Assembly (NCBI GenBank): GCA_050950645.1
Contig: JBMNHZ010000017.1
Location: 62,001 to 126,000 of the forward strand
Length of the DNA stretch: 64,000 nucleotides
Reading direction: 5' to 3'
Origin: BRH-c25 sp012519325
GTDB lineage: Bacteria > Bacillota > Clostridia > Lutisporales > Lutisporaceae
A program made the translations under genes and the position numbers. Under the pieces are notes generated by a model that made no database searches, was not told the origin of the DNA, and saw only the letters and a list, made by a program, of their open reading frames with translations. Positions 53,770-63,143 of the stretch are shown piece after piece. How positions within the stretch are numbered: position 1 is the stretch's first letter; each line of letters opens with the position of its first letter.

Positions 53770-55361
53770 GATTAAGTCTATATAATGGTGTAAAAAGAAG
53801 TTGAGCCAAAGCTCATACCTCGGTTAGAATATAAGTACCATCAAATACCAAACCGAGGAGGAAGAACCATGGCTCAGTATAATATTACAATAACCGAAGA
53901 ACTTTTGCACGGACTATTTTTATCAAAAGGCAGGGATGAAGCATTTTCCAAGCTATTAGAGGAAATCTTCAACCAGGTACTTTTAGCCCAATCTTCAGAA
54001 CAGGTAGGCGCTGAACCTTATGAGAGAACTGAAGAAAGAACGGCCTACCGCAATGGTTTTCGAGATAGACAGATGACTACTCGAGTTGGCACACTTACTC
54101 TGCGGGTTCCCAGGCATCGTAATGGTAAGTTTTCTACAGAGCTGTTTGCCCGATATCAACGCAGTGAACAGGCCTTGATACTGGCCATGATGGAGATGGT
54201 GATTAACGGGGTTTCAACTCGTAAAGTTGAAGCCATCACACAAGAACTCTGTGGTAAATCGTTTTCTAAATCCACCGTTTCAGCTCTTTGTAAGCAGCTG
54301 GATCCAATGGTTCACGCTTTTAGGACAAGACCGCTTGAAAGTCGTTATCCCTTTCTAATTGTAGATGCTCTTTACCTTAAGGTACGTGAAGATCATCGGG
54401 TTCAGTCAAGAGGACTACTCATCGCCGTAGGTGTCAACGAAGAAGGTTATCGCGAAATTATTGGCTTTCAGGTGGCTAACACAGAAACTGAAAGCAGTTG
54501 GGGAGAATTCTTCGCATCCCTTAAGGAAAGGGGATTAAAAGACGTTCGCTTAATTACATCCGACAATCACAAGGGGCTTGTCAATGCAGTCAAGAGACAT
54601 TTTCAAGGAGCAACCTGGCAACGATGTCAAACCCATTTTTCGAGGAACATGCTGGATCACACTCCTAAAGCACTACAACCTGTTATCAAAGAAGATCTTC
54701 GTGAGCTGTATGAAGCTGTTGACTTAGATAGTGCTCGAAAGGTAAGAGATCAGATCCTTGGCAAATACGGGACGAGAGCGCCAAAAGCTGCTACTCTATT
54801 AGACGGATCCTTCGATGATATCACAGCGGTTCTGGCAGTGCCCCTGAAATATCGAAAGCGACTACGTACTACAAACGGCGTGGAACGGCTCAATCAGGAA
54901 GTGAGGCGACGAGAGCGGGTAATACGCATTTTCCCTAACGAGGCATCAGTAATCCGTTTAATGGGCGCCCTTCTTATGGAACAAGATGAAAAGTGGCAAG
55001 CAGGTCGCAAATACTTTGATATGGATTTATATTATCAAAGTATGGAGAACAAGAAAACCAAGGATAGTAACTCTGCTGCCTAGGGTACCTACTACTATCA
55101 TTGCATTTATTCCACGGTCTGTTGACAACGAGCCTCTCATGGCATGTTTGTATGCATCAGAGCCATCCCCATTGTTTTATGGGTATGTCTTACGCTGGAG
55201 TGGTGGTGATGCCTGGCAATCTAGCCTAACATGCCATGTACTCATCATCAACAGCTTTCGCGGCATAAAAGCTTTGGTCTGGTCCGGTTTGATAGTATCA
55301 ATGTCCTTTATCGTACCGGCTGGACAACCGAGGAAATTTACACACTAATTTGGACTTGACT
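53770..55361. mobile_element. IS256-family insertion sequence, 1592 bp
   Basis: Left end GATTAAGTCTATATAATGG resembles IS256 termini; inverted right end AGTCAAGTCCAAATTAGTG aligns at about two thirds of positions. Both flanks carry AAACCAGT (53762-53769 and 55362-55369), an 8-bp target duplication. After the transposase, 55084-55361 holds an inverted repeat (CATGGCATGTT / AACATGCCATG) and no gene. Confidence 0.88.
53869..55083 (+). CDS. IS256-family (Mutator-type) transposase
   Basis: The 404-residue transposase has the Mutator layout: RTAYRNGFRDRQMTTRVG, then D in FLIVDALYLKVRE, D in LITSDNHKGL, CxxH-type WQRCQTHFSRN and E in TNGVERLNQEVRRRERVIR. A GAGGAGGAAG box precedes the ATG. It appears intact and could be active. 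Confidence 0.93.
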   Translation: MAQYNITITEELLHGLFLSKGRDEAFSKLLEEIFNQVLLAQSSEQVGAEPYERTEERTAYRNGFRDRQMTTRVGTLTLRVPRHRNGKFSTELFARYQRSEQALILAMMEMVINGVSTRKVEAITQELCGKSFSKSTVSALCKQLDPMVHAFRTRPLESRYPFLIVDALYLKVREDHRVQSRGLLIAVGVNEEGYREIIGFQVANTETESSWGEFFASLKERGLKDVRLITSDNHKGLVNAVKRHFQGATWQRCQTHFSRNMLDHTPKALQPVIKEDLRELYEAVDLDSARKVRDQILGKYGTRAPKAATLLDGSFDDITAVLAVPLKYRKRLRTTNGVERLNQEVRRRERVIRIFPNEASVIRLMGALLMEQDEKWQAGRKYFDMDLYYQSMENKKTKDSNSAA

Positions 55362-55369
55362 AAACCAGT

Positions 55370-56269
55370 CGTGTGTTCTCCTGATACTTGATACTATAGA
55401 TGATTTTTTTAGTCACTTTACATTTAAAAAATACGACTATCAAATTGTTTTCGGAATTAATAAAAAAGCATCGTTTATGTTTGGAAAACTAAATAAGATT
55501 ACAGTTAGAAAGCCAACTAATGAAGAGAAACGGATGCTTAATTTACAGAGAGCTGATGATTGTGTCGCAATAATTGAACTAACTTCTATTGATGTGAATT
55601 CTGCTTTCATAGTTGCCTTTGCTTACATAAATACTATTTTGTCATTACATAGAGTAAATCAGCACGAAAGCAATTTGTTCATCACGCCGAAAGCAATCGT
55701 TGCAAAGAAAAAAGATGATGATAATTATGATGATGGTGTTCTGACTCAGGTCTCTATTAATCCTATGAAGAAAAAAGGAAACTCACCAGATTTACATGCA
55801 TTATTTGATAATATAACACTGATGAATAACATCGATCCGCCATCGGCTTTTTATCGGGCAATTGCACTGCACAATGGAGCCATTGAGAGTAAAGATATAT
55901 CAAATCAACTTCTTAATTTATGGACGATAATTGAGGTATTGATTGATACTAAAAGAGACAATGAAGATAGAATAAATACTATTTGCACTATTCTTGGTTC
56001 TGTTCTAAATCGGTGCTACATGTATACAAGTATAGAGCAATTATTGCGTGATGTTAAAGCATGTGCTACCTCTGATGTAGGTGATATTCTTTCACAGATA
56101 ACTATTGATGGTCAAGAGCTTGATGCGACAGAACAGTTTGCGCTTTTATTGTCACTTGATAAGTATAGAGAACTGTTAGCAGAATTACTACTATTGGTTA
56201 ATGAATACCCCTTGTTAATATATAGAATAAGGTTGTTTTCTGAGCATATTCTTCGCGATTCACAATCAA
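55370..56269 (+). pseudogene. HEPN-motif protein, middle fragment (piece 2 of 3)
   Basis: This is the middle of the split gene. A tandem TGATACT duplication (55382-55395) shifts the frame: with one copy removed, piece 1 reads on as PVVCSPDTIDDFFSHFTFKK. The rest is open through VFGINKKASFMFGKL to the CAATCAA target duplication of the IS21 element. LLNLWTIIEVL (about residue 376 of the restored protein) resembles the W/E helix often found ahead of the RNxxxH motif in HEPN proteins. Confidence 0.82.
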
Positions 56270-56401
56270 TGTTTTTGGTACAATGAAAACCGAGCGTTCC
56301 GGAACTTAAAAAACCCTGCATAAAATGGAAAAACCCCATTGCAAGCACCCCTAAAAAATAATACCCTTTTAGGTGTCAAATCTAAAGGGGGTACAGAAAG
56401 G

Positions 56402-57910
56402 ATGCTAACAATGGAGCAAGTATATCGTATCAGAAACATGAAGAAATTTGAAGGCAAAAGTTTAAGGGAAATATCCCAGATTACTGGGCATGACTTTGAA
56501 ACTGTCAAGAAGTATGTCGAGAAGGAAGATTTTAATCAGACAATCCGCCCTAAGCAGAGGCGGAAAGGCAAATTATCTCCATATAGGAGCATTGTCACCA
56601 CATGGCTTATCAATGATAAACAAGCACCTCATAAACAGCGACACACTGCAAGAAGAGTGTTTGACCGGTTGAAGGAGCTATATGGAGATGAATTTGACGC
56701 AAGTGAGAGGTCAGTTAGAAAATTTGTTGCAAATATCCGAAAGGAGTTGCAAATGAATCCGGACGGGTTTCTTCCGCTGGAACATCCTCCGGGAGAAGGC
56801 CAGGCAGACTTTGGGAAGGCACGGTTCATAGAAAATGGGATTACATATGACGGGTACTACTTCAACATTTCCTACCCTTACAGCAACGGCGGTCATATGC
56901 AATTATTCAAAAGTGCAAACCAGGAATGTCTCTTAGAAGGCATGAAGGCAATCTTTGAACACATCGGCGGTATTCCGACAGCCATCTGGTTTGACAACAT
57001 GTCTACAGCTGTAAAGAAGATCAAGGAGTATGGAGAACGGGACTTAACCAAAACATTTTTAAGATTCATGATGCATTATGGCTTCCAGAGCAACTTTTGT
57101 AACCCTAACAGTGGTCATGAAAAAGGTTCGGTAGAAAACAAGGTGGGCTATCACCGCCGTAATATGTTTGTTCCGGTTCCGGAATTTAAGGATTTAAAAG
57201 AATACAACAAGGAACTCCTTTTAAAGTGCGATCAGGATATGAATAGGATGCATTACAAAGGATACGGGATGATTAAGGATTTATTCCAGGAAGATAGGCA
57301 GGAGTTTTTTAAGCTTCCGAAGGTTCCATTTGAAGTATACCAGCATGAATTTGCTAAAGCTGACAACTATGGGAAAGTTAAATTTGATGGCAAAACCTAT
57401 TCGACTGCTCCCAACATGGTTGGACGTCAGGTCATTGTTAAAGCAGGAGCTTATGATATTGAAATACTTGATACTGACTACAATTACATCATAGGCCACA
57501 GACGGCTTTATGGCGAGGAAAAGGAGTCGATAAACTGGATCCCCTATCTTGAACTTATGAGTAGAAGACCGACCGCATTAAAATACACAGGGCTATACAA
57601 TCAACTACCGCAAATCCTTAAGAAATACCTGGACAAGAGCGACTATGAGGGGAAAAAGCAGGCTTTAAAGCTGTTTACAAAGATGACAGAAGCAACAGGC
57701 TTTGACACAGCAATAAAAGCATTTGAAGAAGGACTAAAATTAGGTGTCAGTGATCCAGATAGTATTTGGGCGACATATTGCCGCTTAACGACCGGAACTT
57801 TACCGGAACCAGAAGTACCTTTGCCTGATACAGTTCCGGAACTTAAGAAGTATACACCTGATATTAAGATATATGATCAATTGATTGTTCCCGGAGGGCT
57901 ACAGCTATGA
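56402..57910 (+). CDS. istA: IS21 transposase IstA
   Basis: From ATG 56402 the product is 502 residues. An N-terminal HTH (SLREISQITGHDFETVKKYV) precedes the DDE domain: D in GQADFGKARF, D in IWFDNMSTAV and E in GSVENKVGYHRRN. An upstream in-frame TTG at 56339 is less likely; GGGGGT precedes 56402. It overlaps istB by 4 bp (ATGA). Confidence 0.93.
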   Translation: MLTMEQVYRIRNMKKFEGKSLREISQITGHDFETVKKYVEKEDFNQTIRPKQRRKGKLSPYRSIVTTWLINDKQAPHKQRHTARRVFDRLKELYGDEFDASERSVRKFVANIRKELQMNPDGFLPLEHPPGEGQADFGKARFIENGITYDGYYFNISYPYSNGGHMQLFKSANQECLLEGMKAIFEHIGGIPTAIWFDNMSTAVKKIKEYGERDLTKTFLRFMMHYGFQSNFCNPNSGHEKGSVENKVGYHRRNMFVPVPEFKDLKEYNKELLLKCDQDMNRMHYKGYGMIKDLFQEDRQEFFKLPKVPFEVYQHEFAKADNYGKVKFDGKTYSTAPNMVGRQVIVKAGAYDIEILDTDYNYIIGHRRLYGEEKESINWIPYLELMSRRPTALKYTGLYNQLPQILKKYLDKSDYEGKKQALKLFTKMTEATGFDTAIKAFEEGLKLGVSDPDSIWATYCRLTTGTLPEPEVPLPDTVPELKKYTPDIKIYDQLIVPGGLQL

Positions 57911-58638
57911 ATTCAGATATATTGATTAAGCAGTATTGCAAGGAACTCCGGTTCGGGAAGAATATATACGAGAACTATTCAAAGATTATTGCAACCGATC
58001 ATGCTGATTTTCTGGCACAGCTTTTGAAGATGGAGATAGAACATCGGGGGCTTGTAAGGAAAAACAGAAATCTAAAATCTGCGGGTTTTGATGTCATCAA
58101 AACCTTTAAAAACTATGAATTTAGGGACATTCAGATACCAAATTCTATTAGTATTGAAGAATTGAAGACGGGGGCATTTATTGATAAGCTTGAAAACCTG
58201 ATCCTTTATGGGCCGGTGGGAACTGGAAAGAGCCATATGGCTACAGCTATTGGAGTTGCAGCTTGTTCCAGGGGGAAGAAGGTAAAATTCTTCCGTACAG
58301 CAGCGTTAGTTAACCTTTTGAGCGAAGCAAAAGCAAAAGGGGAATTACAGCGGTTTATGAATCAATTGAGAAAAACAGATCTATTGATCTGTGATGAATG
58401 GGGATATGTTCCCTTTGAGAAAGATGGCTCACAGCTGCTGTTTCAGGTCATTTCCGAATGTTATGAAAAAAGGAGCGTGATAATTACAACGAACCTGGAA
58501 TTCAGTAAATGGAACGGTATTTTCTATGATGAAAAACTAACAAGTGCAATTATTGACAGGCTGGTACACCACAGCCATTTGCTTGTTTTTCAAGGTCAAA
58601 GTTACAGGCTAACACACTCAACCATGAAATCCCAATAA
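57907..58638 (+). CDS. istB: IS21 helper ATPase IstB
   Basis: The 243-residue DnaC-like AAA+ protein has Walker A YGPVGTGKSHMATAIG near residue 100 and Walker B DLLICDEWGYVPF near residue 160. It directs IstA target choice. Overlap with istA shows translational coupling. Confidence 0.93.
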   Translation: MNSDILIKQYCKELRFGKNIYENYSKIIATDHADFLAQLLKMEIEHRGLVRKNRNLKSAGFDVIKTFKNYEFRDIQIPNSISIEELKTGAFIDKLENLILYGPVGTGKSHMATAIGVAACSRGKKVKFFRTAALVNLLSEAKAKGELQRFMNQLRKTDLLICDEWGYVPFEKDGSQLLFQVISECYEKRSVIITTNLEFSKWNGIFYDEKLTSAIIDRLVHHSHLLVFQGQSYRLTHSTMKSQ

Positions 58639-58707
58639 TGGAATAGGGGTGCTCGGAAAATTAAGTTCCGCACTGCTTGGATTTTTACTTGCCAAAAACA
58701 CAATCAA

Positions 58708-59108
58708 TTTATGAATATTTGCACAGACATTCAAAGAGAATTCAGTGGCATATTATGAGAATATATCGGAATCGTAATATGATTGTGCATAGCGGATCAT
58801 ATATGCCATATAGAGACATAATTGTAGAGAATCTCCACTTTTATGTAGATGTGCTAATGGACACCTTAATAGAATATTATCACTTGGGTTTTCTTAACCA
58901 TTCAAGTATATATAGAAATATCCTCAGTGAAGAGGCTAATTATTATGTGACATTAGGAATGTCTATGAATAAAAAAGTTAAGCCGACTAATATACAAATT
59001 TCAGAAGATAATGCTCTTCAATTAATATTTCATAATTATAGCGGCAATACTATTAAAAAGGCCATTGATCACGTTATTGAGAAGAAAAAGTTAGAGAATA
59101 ACCTATAA
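58708..59108 (+). pseudogene. HEPN-motif protein, C-terminal fragment (piece 3 of 3)
   Basis: This is the 3' end of the split gene. Joined at CAATCAA, piece 2 continues in frame as RDSQSIYEYLHRHSKRIQWH and then RIYRNRNMIVHSG. RNMIVH is the canonical HEPN RNxxxH ribonuclease motif (about R518-H523 of 628 in the restored protein). The rest is helical with no other recognised domain. Large HEPN proteins are frequent in phage-defence loci; exact family not identified. Gap 59109-59297 holds no gene. Confidence 0.82.
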
Positions 59109-59297
59109 ACTGGAGAATTACAAGGTAAAGAGCAATTAGGAGAATAAAGTAAGTAGTGGAATCAGAGGCTATTAGATTATGAAATTTAGGTATGTCATTA
59201 GAATATGCTATAATAAGCATGTACATTTATTGTATATGCTTATATTTTTATTTAGAATAATCCGATAATATTATATATAGATAAATGAGGTGCAAAA

Positions 59298-59942
59298 ATG
59301 GCTGTTAGGATAAAATATGACGAAAAAGAGAAGGAACGGCTGCTCCGGATGACTGAATATGAACGGAAGTGCTGTGAGGAAGGTTATAAGCTGGTTGCGG
59401 GAGTAGATGAGGCGGGAAGAGGTCCCCTGGCAGGCCCTGTTGTCGCCGCAGCAGTTATTTTAGGAGAAGGAGTGCTCATTCCCGGGGTCAATGACTCCAA
59501 GAAGCTGTCGGAGGAGAAAAGGGAATACCTGTATGATGAGATAAAATCCAAGGCCTTGTGCTGTAGTGTCGGTATAGTTGATGAAAAAACAATCGACGAA
59601 ATAAACATACTGAATGCTGCCTTCCTGGCAATGAAGAAAGCCTTGGAGGGATTGACTGAAAAGCCTGATTACATACTTCTGGATGCGGTTACTTTGAGGG
59701 ATGTTGACATCCCGCAGAAAGGAATTATAAAGGGGGATGCCCTATGCCTTTCCATAGCTGCCGCATCAATCATAGCCAAGGTGGAAAGGGACAGGATAGT
59801 ATCCGAATATGATGAGATGTATCCTCAATATGCATTCAGCAAACACAAGGGCTACGGGACAAGGGAGCATATAGAGTGTATTAAGAAATACGGGCTACTG
59901 CCTATCCACAGGAGATCCTTTACCAGGAAATTTCAGGGGTGA
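59298..59942 (+). CDS. rnhB: Ribonuclease HII
   Basis: The 214-residue enzyme removes single ribonucleotides and RNA primers from DNA. VAGVDEAGRGPLAGPVVAAA, DSKKLSEEKRE and LLDAVTLRD hold the acidic active site, and KHKGYGTREH is conserved. It is the right border of the accessory island. Confidence 0.96.
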   Translation: MAVRIKYDEKEKERLLRMTEYERKCCEEGYKLVAGVDEAGRGPLAGPVVAAAVILGEGVLIPGVNDSKKLSEEKREYLYDEIKSKALCCSVGIVDEKTIDEINILNAAFLAMKKALEGLTEKPDYILLDAVTLRDVDIPQKGIIKGDALCLSIAAASIIAKVERDRIVSEYDEMYPQYAFSKHKGYGTREHIECIKKYGLLPIHRRSFTRKFQG

Positions 59943-59948
59943 TGCCGT

Positions 59949-61547
59949 ATGAGAATTGTTGATGCTGTTTATTTGAATATCAGGCCGGAGGTTTTAGAGC
60001 TGTTAAAAAATCTGGAAATCGGTGATGTGCTGAAAGGACGGGTATTGGAGGTCTTGGCCAATAATATATCGGTCAGAACTTCAAGCGGACAGGTGTTTAC
60101 GGCTATTCTTCAGGAGGGTGGGCCTGTTCCTAAAGGTGCCCTGGTGGAATTGCTTATAAACAATATTGCAGATGGCAAAATATATGCAGAGCTCAAAACA
60201 GAAAGCAAAGCAGCAGATATGGATGCAAAAGTAGCTGATTTGTTGAAGCAGCTTGGTTTTCCCGTCAATGAAAAAAATATGGAAGCAGCCAGGCTTTTAA
60301 TAAAATACAAGCTCCCTTTGAACAAGGAAACGATCAGTAATATCACAGGGCTGCAAAAAAGCATTGATAATCTGAATAACAGTACCGAAGAGAAGATAGG
60401 GCTGATGCTTTCGGGACTGAATATAAAAGACACCCCCATTGATGTATTGAATAAGCATGTACTCAACTGGCCGTCTGATATTACAGCTTTTGAAGCTATA
60501 CCTGAAAACGACGGCCGTAAACCGGAGGCACCTGAAGCAGCTATTATAAAGCAGATTGCTGCCGGAACGGTCAGCGAGGGTAAGGGTACGGAAAACCCGG
60601 GAAAAGCGGCGGATATCCCGAGAACAGACGGCAATGAGACGTACAGGGAGGCTGCCAGGCAGGTGAGTCCTGTGAAAAAGCTGGATGAACTGGAAAGAGT
60701 TTTGATCGGGATGGGGTTAGAGGCAGGAGAGGAAGTAAGACAGCTTGCCGCTAAGGTGGAGAATATTCTGGCTTCAATAAGCAATGTCGATATGGAAGCT
60801 ATCACTTATCTTACAGCAAAGGAAATGAAAATAACTCCCGGAAATCTGAGTATGCTGCTAAAAAACATTGAAAACAGAGACGGAATATCCCAATTCCTTG
60901 ACAAGCTTCAGGAAAGAATAGAGGGTAAGAAATCTCCTGAGCTTATGGAAATTAAGGCACATATAAGGAGAGTTTTTCTTGAACCAAGGCAGCTAAAAGA
61001 GGGTAAGGATGTCTCGGATCAGCTTAAGGATATTGCAAAATTAGGTGAAAAGCTGGAAAGCTACCTGAACAAAAGCGGAGATAAGGATCCTGAAATAAAA
61101 GAAGCATTGTCAAATCTTAAGGACAGCATAGATTTTATACGAAACATTAATCAACATAGCAACTATTTGCAGCTTCCTCTTATGATAAACGGGGACACTT
61201 CTACTGCAAAGCTTTATGTGTTTAAAGAGGACAAAAGGAATAAACAGATAAACCCTGAGGATGCAACTGTAGTCATAGTTTTGGATTTAGCCAACCTCGG
61301 ACATCTGGAAAGCATGATAAGGGTCAAGGGGAAGTCTGTAAGCCTTACCTTTAGAGTTGAAAACAAAAATATTGGAGCAATTCTAAGAAAGAATGGAGAC
61401 TCGTTGAAAAAGTCATTAAATGAAAAGGGCTACAGCCTAAATCCTATAAGGATTATTGGCATGGAGCAGCCCTTCAGCCTGCTTTCGATGGAAGCTATGA
61501 TTAATGAGAGCGCTTGGGATAAAATCCATTTTGATGTGAGGGTATAA
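59949..61547 (+). CDS. FliK-like protein (YlqG-type)
   Basis: The 532-residue protein has an OB-like start (about 1-80), a long variable helical middle and a C-terminal Flg_hook (PF02120)-like domain (YLQLPLMINGDTSTAKLYVF near residue 400). It resembles B. subtilis YlqG, a FliK relative outside the flagellar locus; function unknown. It is 6 bp after rnhB and one base before the FlhB-like gene. Confidence 0.8.
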   Translation: MRIVDAVYLNIRPEVLELLKNLEIGDVLKGRVLEVLANNISVRTSSGQVFTAILQEGGPVPKGALVELLINNIADGKIYAELKTESKAADMDAKVADLLKQLGFPVNEKNMEAARLLIKYKLPLNKETISNITGLQKSIDNLNNSTEEKIGLMLSGLNIKDTPIDVLNKHVLNWPSDITAFEAIPENDGRKPEAPEAAIIKQIAAGTVSEGKGTENPGKAADIPRTDGNETYREAARQVSPVKKLDELERVLIGMGLEAGEEVRQLAAKVENILASISNVDMEAITYLTAKEMKITPGNLSMLLKNIENRDGISQFLDKLQERIEGKKSPELMEIKAHIRRVFLEPRQLKEGKDVSDQLKDIAKLGEKLESYLNKSGDKDPEIKEALSNLKDSIDFIRNINQHSNYLQLPLMINGDTSTAKLYVFKEDKRNKQINPEDATVVIVLDLANLGHLESMIRVKGKSVSLTFRVENKNIGAILRKNGDSLKKSLNEKGYSLNPIRIIGMEQPFSLLSMEAMINESAWDKIHFDVRV

Positions 61548-61548
61548 T

Positions 61549-61830
61549 ATGGAAAAGAAACTAAAAAAGGCAGCCGCTCTTACTTATGAAGGTGGAGATG
61601 ATGCTCCTAAGGTTACCGCATTGGGCAAAGGGGAGATTGCTCATCGTATTATCGAAACCGCAAGGAAAAATAATGTACCTGTATTCGAAAACAGCGGTTT
61701 AGTAGATGCACTGATGCGGTTGGGAATTGGCGAACAGATACCTCCGGAGCTTTATGGTGTTGTAGCTGAGATTCTGGTTTTCATTTCTAAAATTGATAAG
61801 TCAGAGGGAGAAAAGAATGGGAACAAATAA
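61549..61830 (+). CDS. FlhB C-terminal-like protein (YlqH-type)
   Basis: The 93-residue protein matches only the cytoplasmic domain of FlhB/YscU: AAALTYEGGDDAPKVTALGK and VFENSGLVDALMRL. The NPTH self-cleavage motif of real FlhB is absent. A FliK-like and FlhB-like pair beside rnhB is conserved in Firmicutes (ylqG-ylqH), even in non-motile species. Overlaps yraN by 14 bp. Confidence 0.88.
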   Translation: MEKKLKKAAALTYEGGDDAPKVTALGKGEIAHRIIETARKNNVPVFENSGLVDALMRLGIGEQIPPELYGVVAEILVFISKIDKSEGEKNGNK

Positions 61831-62197
61831 AGTATTCGGAGCCTTTGGAGAATGTCTTGCTGCAGAGTATCTTTCAGAAAACGGGTACAAGGTATTGGAA
61901 AGAAACTTCTGCTGCAGGTTCGGTGAAATTGATATAATTGCGGCTCATGAGGAAACAATTGTTTTTATTGAGGTTAAGACAAGGAGCAGCGAAAAATTTG
62001 GCATGCCCTCAGAAGCCGTAAGCCTCACAAAGCAAAACAGAATGGTAAAAACTGCATTGTATTACATGCAGAAAAACAAGCTTTTGGATTATATGTGCAG
62101 ATTTGATGTGTTGGAGATAATCGTCGATGAAGATAATATAAAACGGATTAACCTTATCAAGGACGCTTTCCAATATTCAGGGAAGCACGGATATTAG
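61817..62197 (+). CDS. YraN/UPF0102 family nuclease-fold protein
   Basis: From ATG 61817 the product is 126 residues: MGTNKVFGAFGECLAAEYLS, then RFGEIDIIAAHEETIVFIEV and KTRSS. This is the UPF0102 restriction-endonuclease-like fold (D and ExK). Function is unsettled; links to DNA uptake or repair have been proposed. GGGAG upstream fixes 61817. Confidence 0.9.
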   Translation: MGTNKVFGAFGECLAAEYLSENGYKVLERNFCCRFGEIDIIAAHEETIVFIEVKTRSSEKFGMPSEAVSLTKQNRMVKTALYYMQKNKLLDYMCRFDVLEIIVDEDNIKRINLIKDAFQYSGKHGY

Positions 62198-62216
62198 TAG
62201 ATGAAAGGATTTTTTT

Positions 62217-62783
62217 ATGTTGCTGAGTAATTCACTTGCAATTTCACATGAAATCATAAAAAGGGTTGTCAAACAGGGCGACACAGTTGTGGATGCAACC
62301 ATGGGAAATGGGAATGACACACTGCTACTTGCAGGACTTGTGGGGGAAAAAGGAAAGGTATATTCTTTCGACATACAGGAAGCAGCTTTGAAGAATACAG
62401 AAAAAAAGCTCAGAGAAGCTGGAGTATCAGATATAGTTGAGCTAATATGCGACGGGCATCAGAATATTGATAATTATGTTCCTAATGGTATAAGGGCAGT
62501 CATGTTCAATTTGGGTTATCTTCCAAAGGGAGACCATAGTATAGCAACAAAGGCATGCACAACTATAGAAGCATTGAAAAAGTCCATGGAGCTGCTTATG
62601 GACGGCGGAGTCATTACGATAGTTATTTACTACGGAGGGGACAGCGGCTTTGAAGAAAAAGAGTCGGTGCTGGAATATATAAAAACTATCGATTGCAAGA
62701 AATATTCCGTACTGGTATGTGATTTTGTGAACCAGATAAATTGTCCTCCGATTGCCGTATGCATAGAGAAAATACGCAAATGA
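62217..62783 (+). CDS. Class I SAM methyltransferase, YtqB/MnmM-like
   Basis: The 188-residue protein has the SAM loop VVDATMGNGNDTLLLAGLVG near residue 25 and the signature MFNLGYLPKGDHS near residue 101, as in YtqB (MnmM). MnmM methylates nm5s2U to mnm5s2U at tRNA position 34 in B. subtilis. Assignment rests on the motif pattern. Confidence 0.85.
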   Translation: MLLSNSLAISHEIIKRVVKQGDTVVDATMGNGNDTLLLAGLVGEKGKVYSFDIQEAALKNTEKKLREAGVSDIVELICDGHQNIDNYVPNGIRAVMFNLGYLPKGDHSIATKACTTIEALKKSMELLMDGGVITIVIYYGGDSGFEEKESVLEYIKTIDCKKYSVLVCDFVNQINCPPIAVCIEKIRK

Positions 62784-62948
62784 TAAGTACTACGGAGCAG
62801 TCTTGTATAAAAATGGTAATATAGTCGGAGTAAAAATAGTACTTCTCAAGCTTTTTCCGTAACTTACAGAATAGTATAATTAGAATGACAAGCATAGTCT
62901 TGTTCTAGCACCTCCCGGCCTGGTGTGAAAGGAGGGAAAAGAATCACT

Positions 62949-63122
62949 ATGAAACGCAGTTGTAAAAGTAAATTGCAGTATGTGTTTAAAGTGATAGGAA
63001 CCCTTACATTCTCAACATTGATCAGGTTGGTTGCTATTGCATTGGCAGCGCTGTTGCTAGTAAACTATGCGAATTTTTCTCCAAGAGAATTTATAGAGCT
63101 GATATATACAATCATTACTTGA
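62949..63122 (+). CDS. Small single-pass membrane protein (57 residues)
   Basis: From ATG 62949 the product has a basic N-terminus (MKRSCKSKLQYVFKVIG) and one long hydrophobic helix (about 19-43). AAAGGAGGG lies 11 bases upstream. CCTCCC at 62912 can pair with GGAGGG of that box. I do not recognise the family. Confidence 0.55.
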   Translation: MKRSCKSKLQYVFKVIGTLTFSTLIRLVAIALAALLLVNYANFSPREFIELIYTIIT

Positions 63123-63143
63123 TAAATGGTTGAGATGTAAAAA

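Larger units (their letters stand above)
56270..58700. mobile_element. IS21-family insertion sequence, 2431 bp
   Basis: Both ends begin TGTTTTTGG when read inward, with 5'-TG / CA-3' termini, and a shared CGGAACTTAA about 30 bp in. CAATCAA is duplicated at 56263-56269 and 58701-58707 (7 bp). It carries istA and istB in one operon. It is inserted in the HEPN gene; excision at the duplication restores its frame exactly. Confidence 0.9.

Noticed and set aside
54986..55348. 120-codon frame at the end of the IS256 element
   Set aside because: It overlaps the transposase in another frame and then covers non-coding IS DNA; no ribosome-binding box and no recognisable domain.
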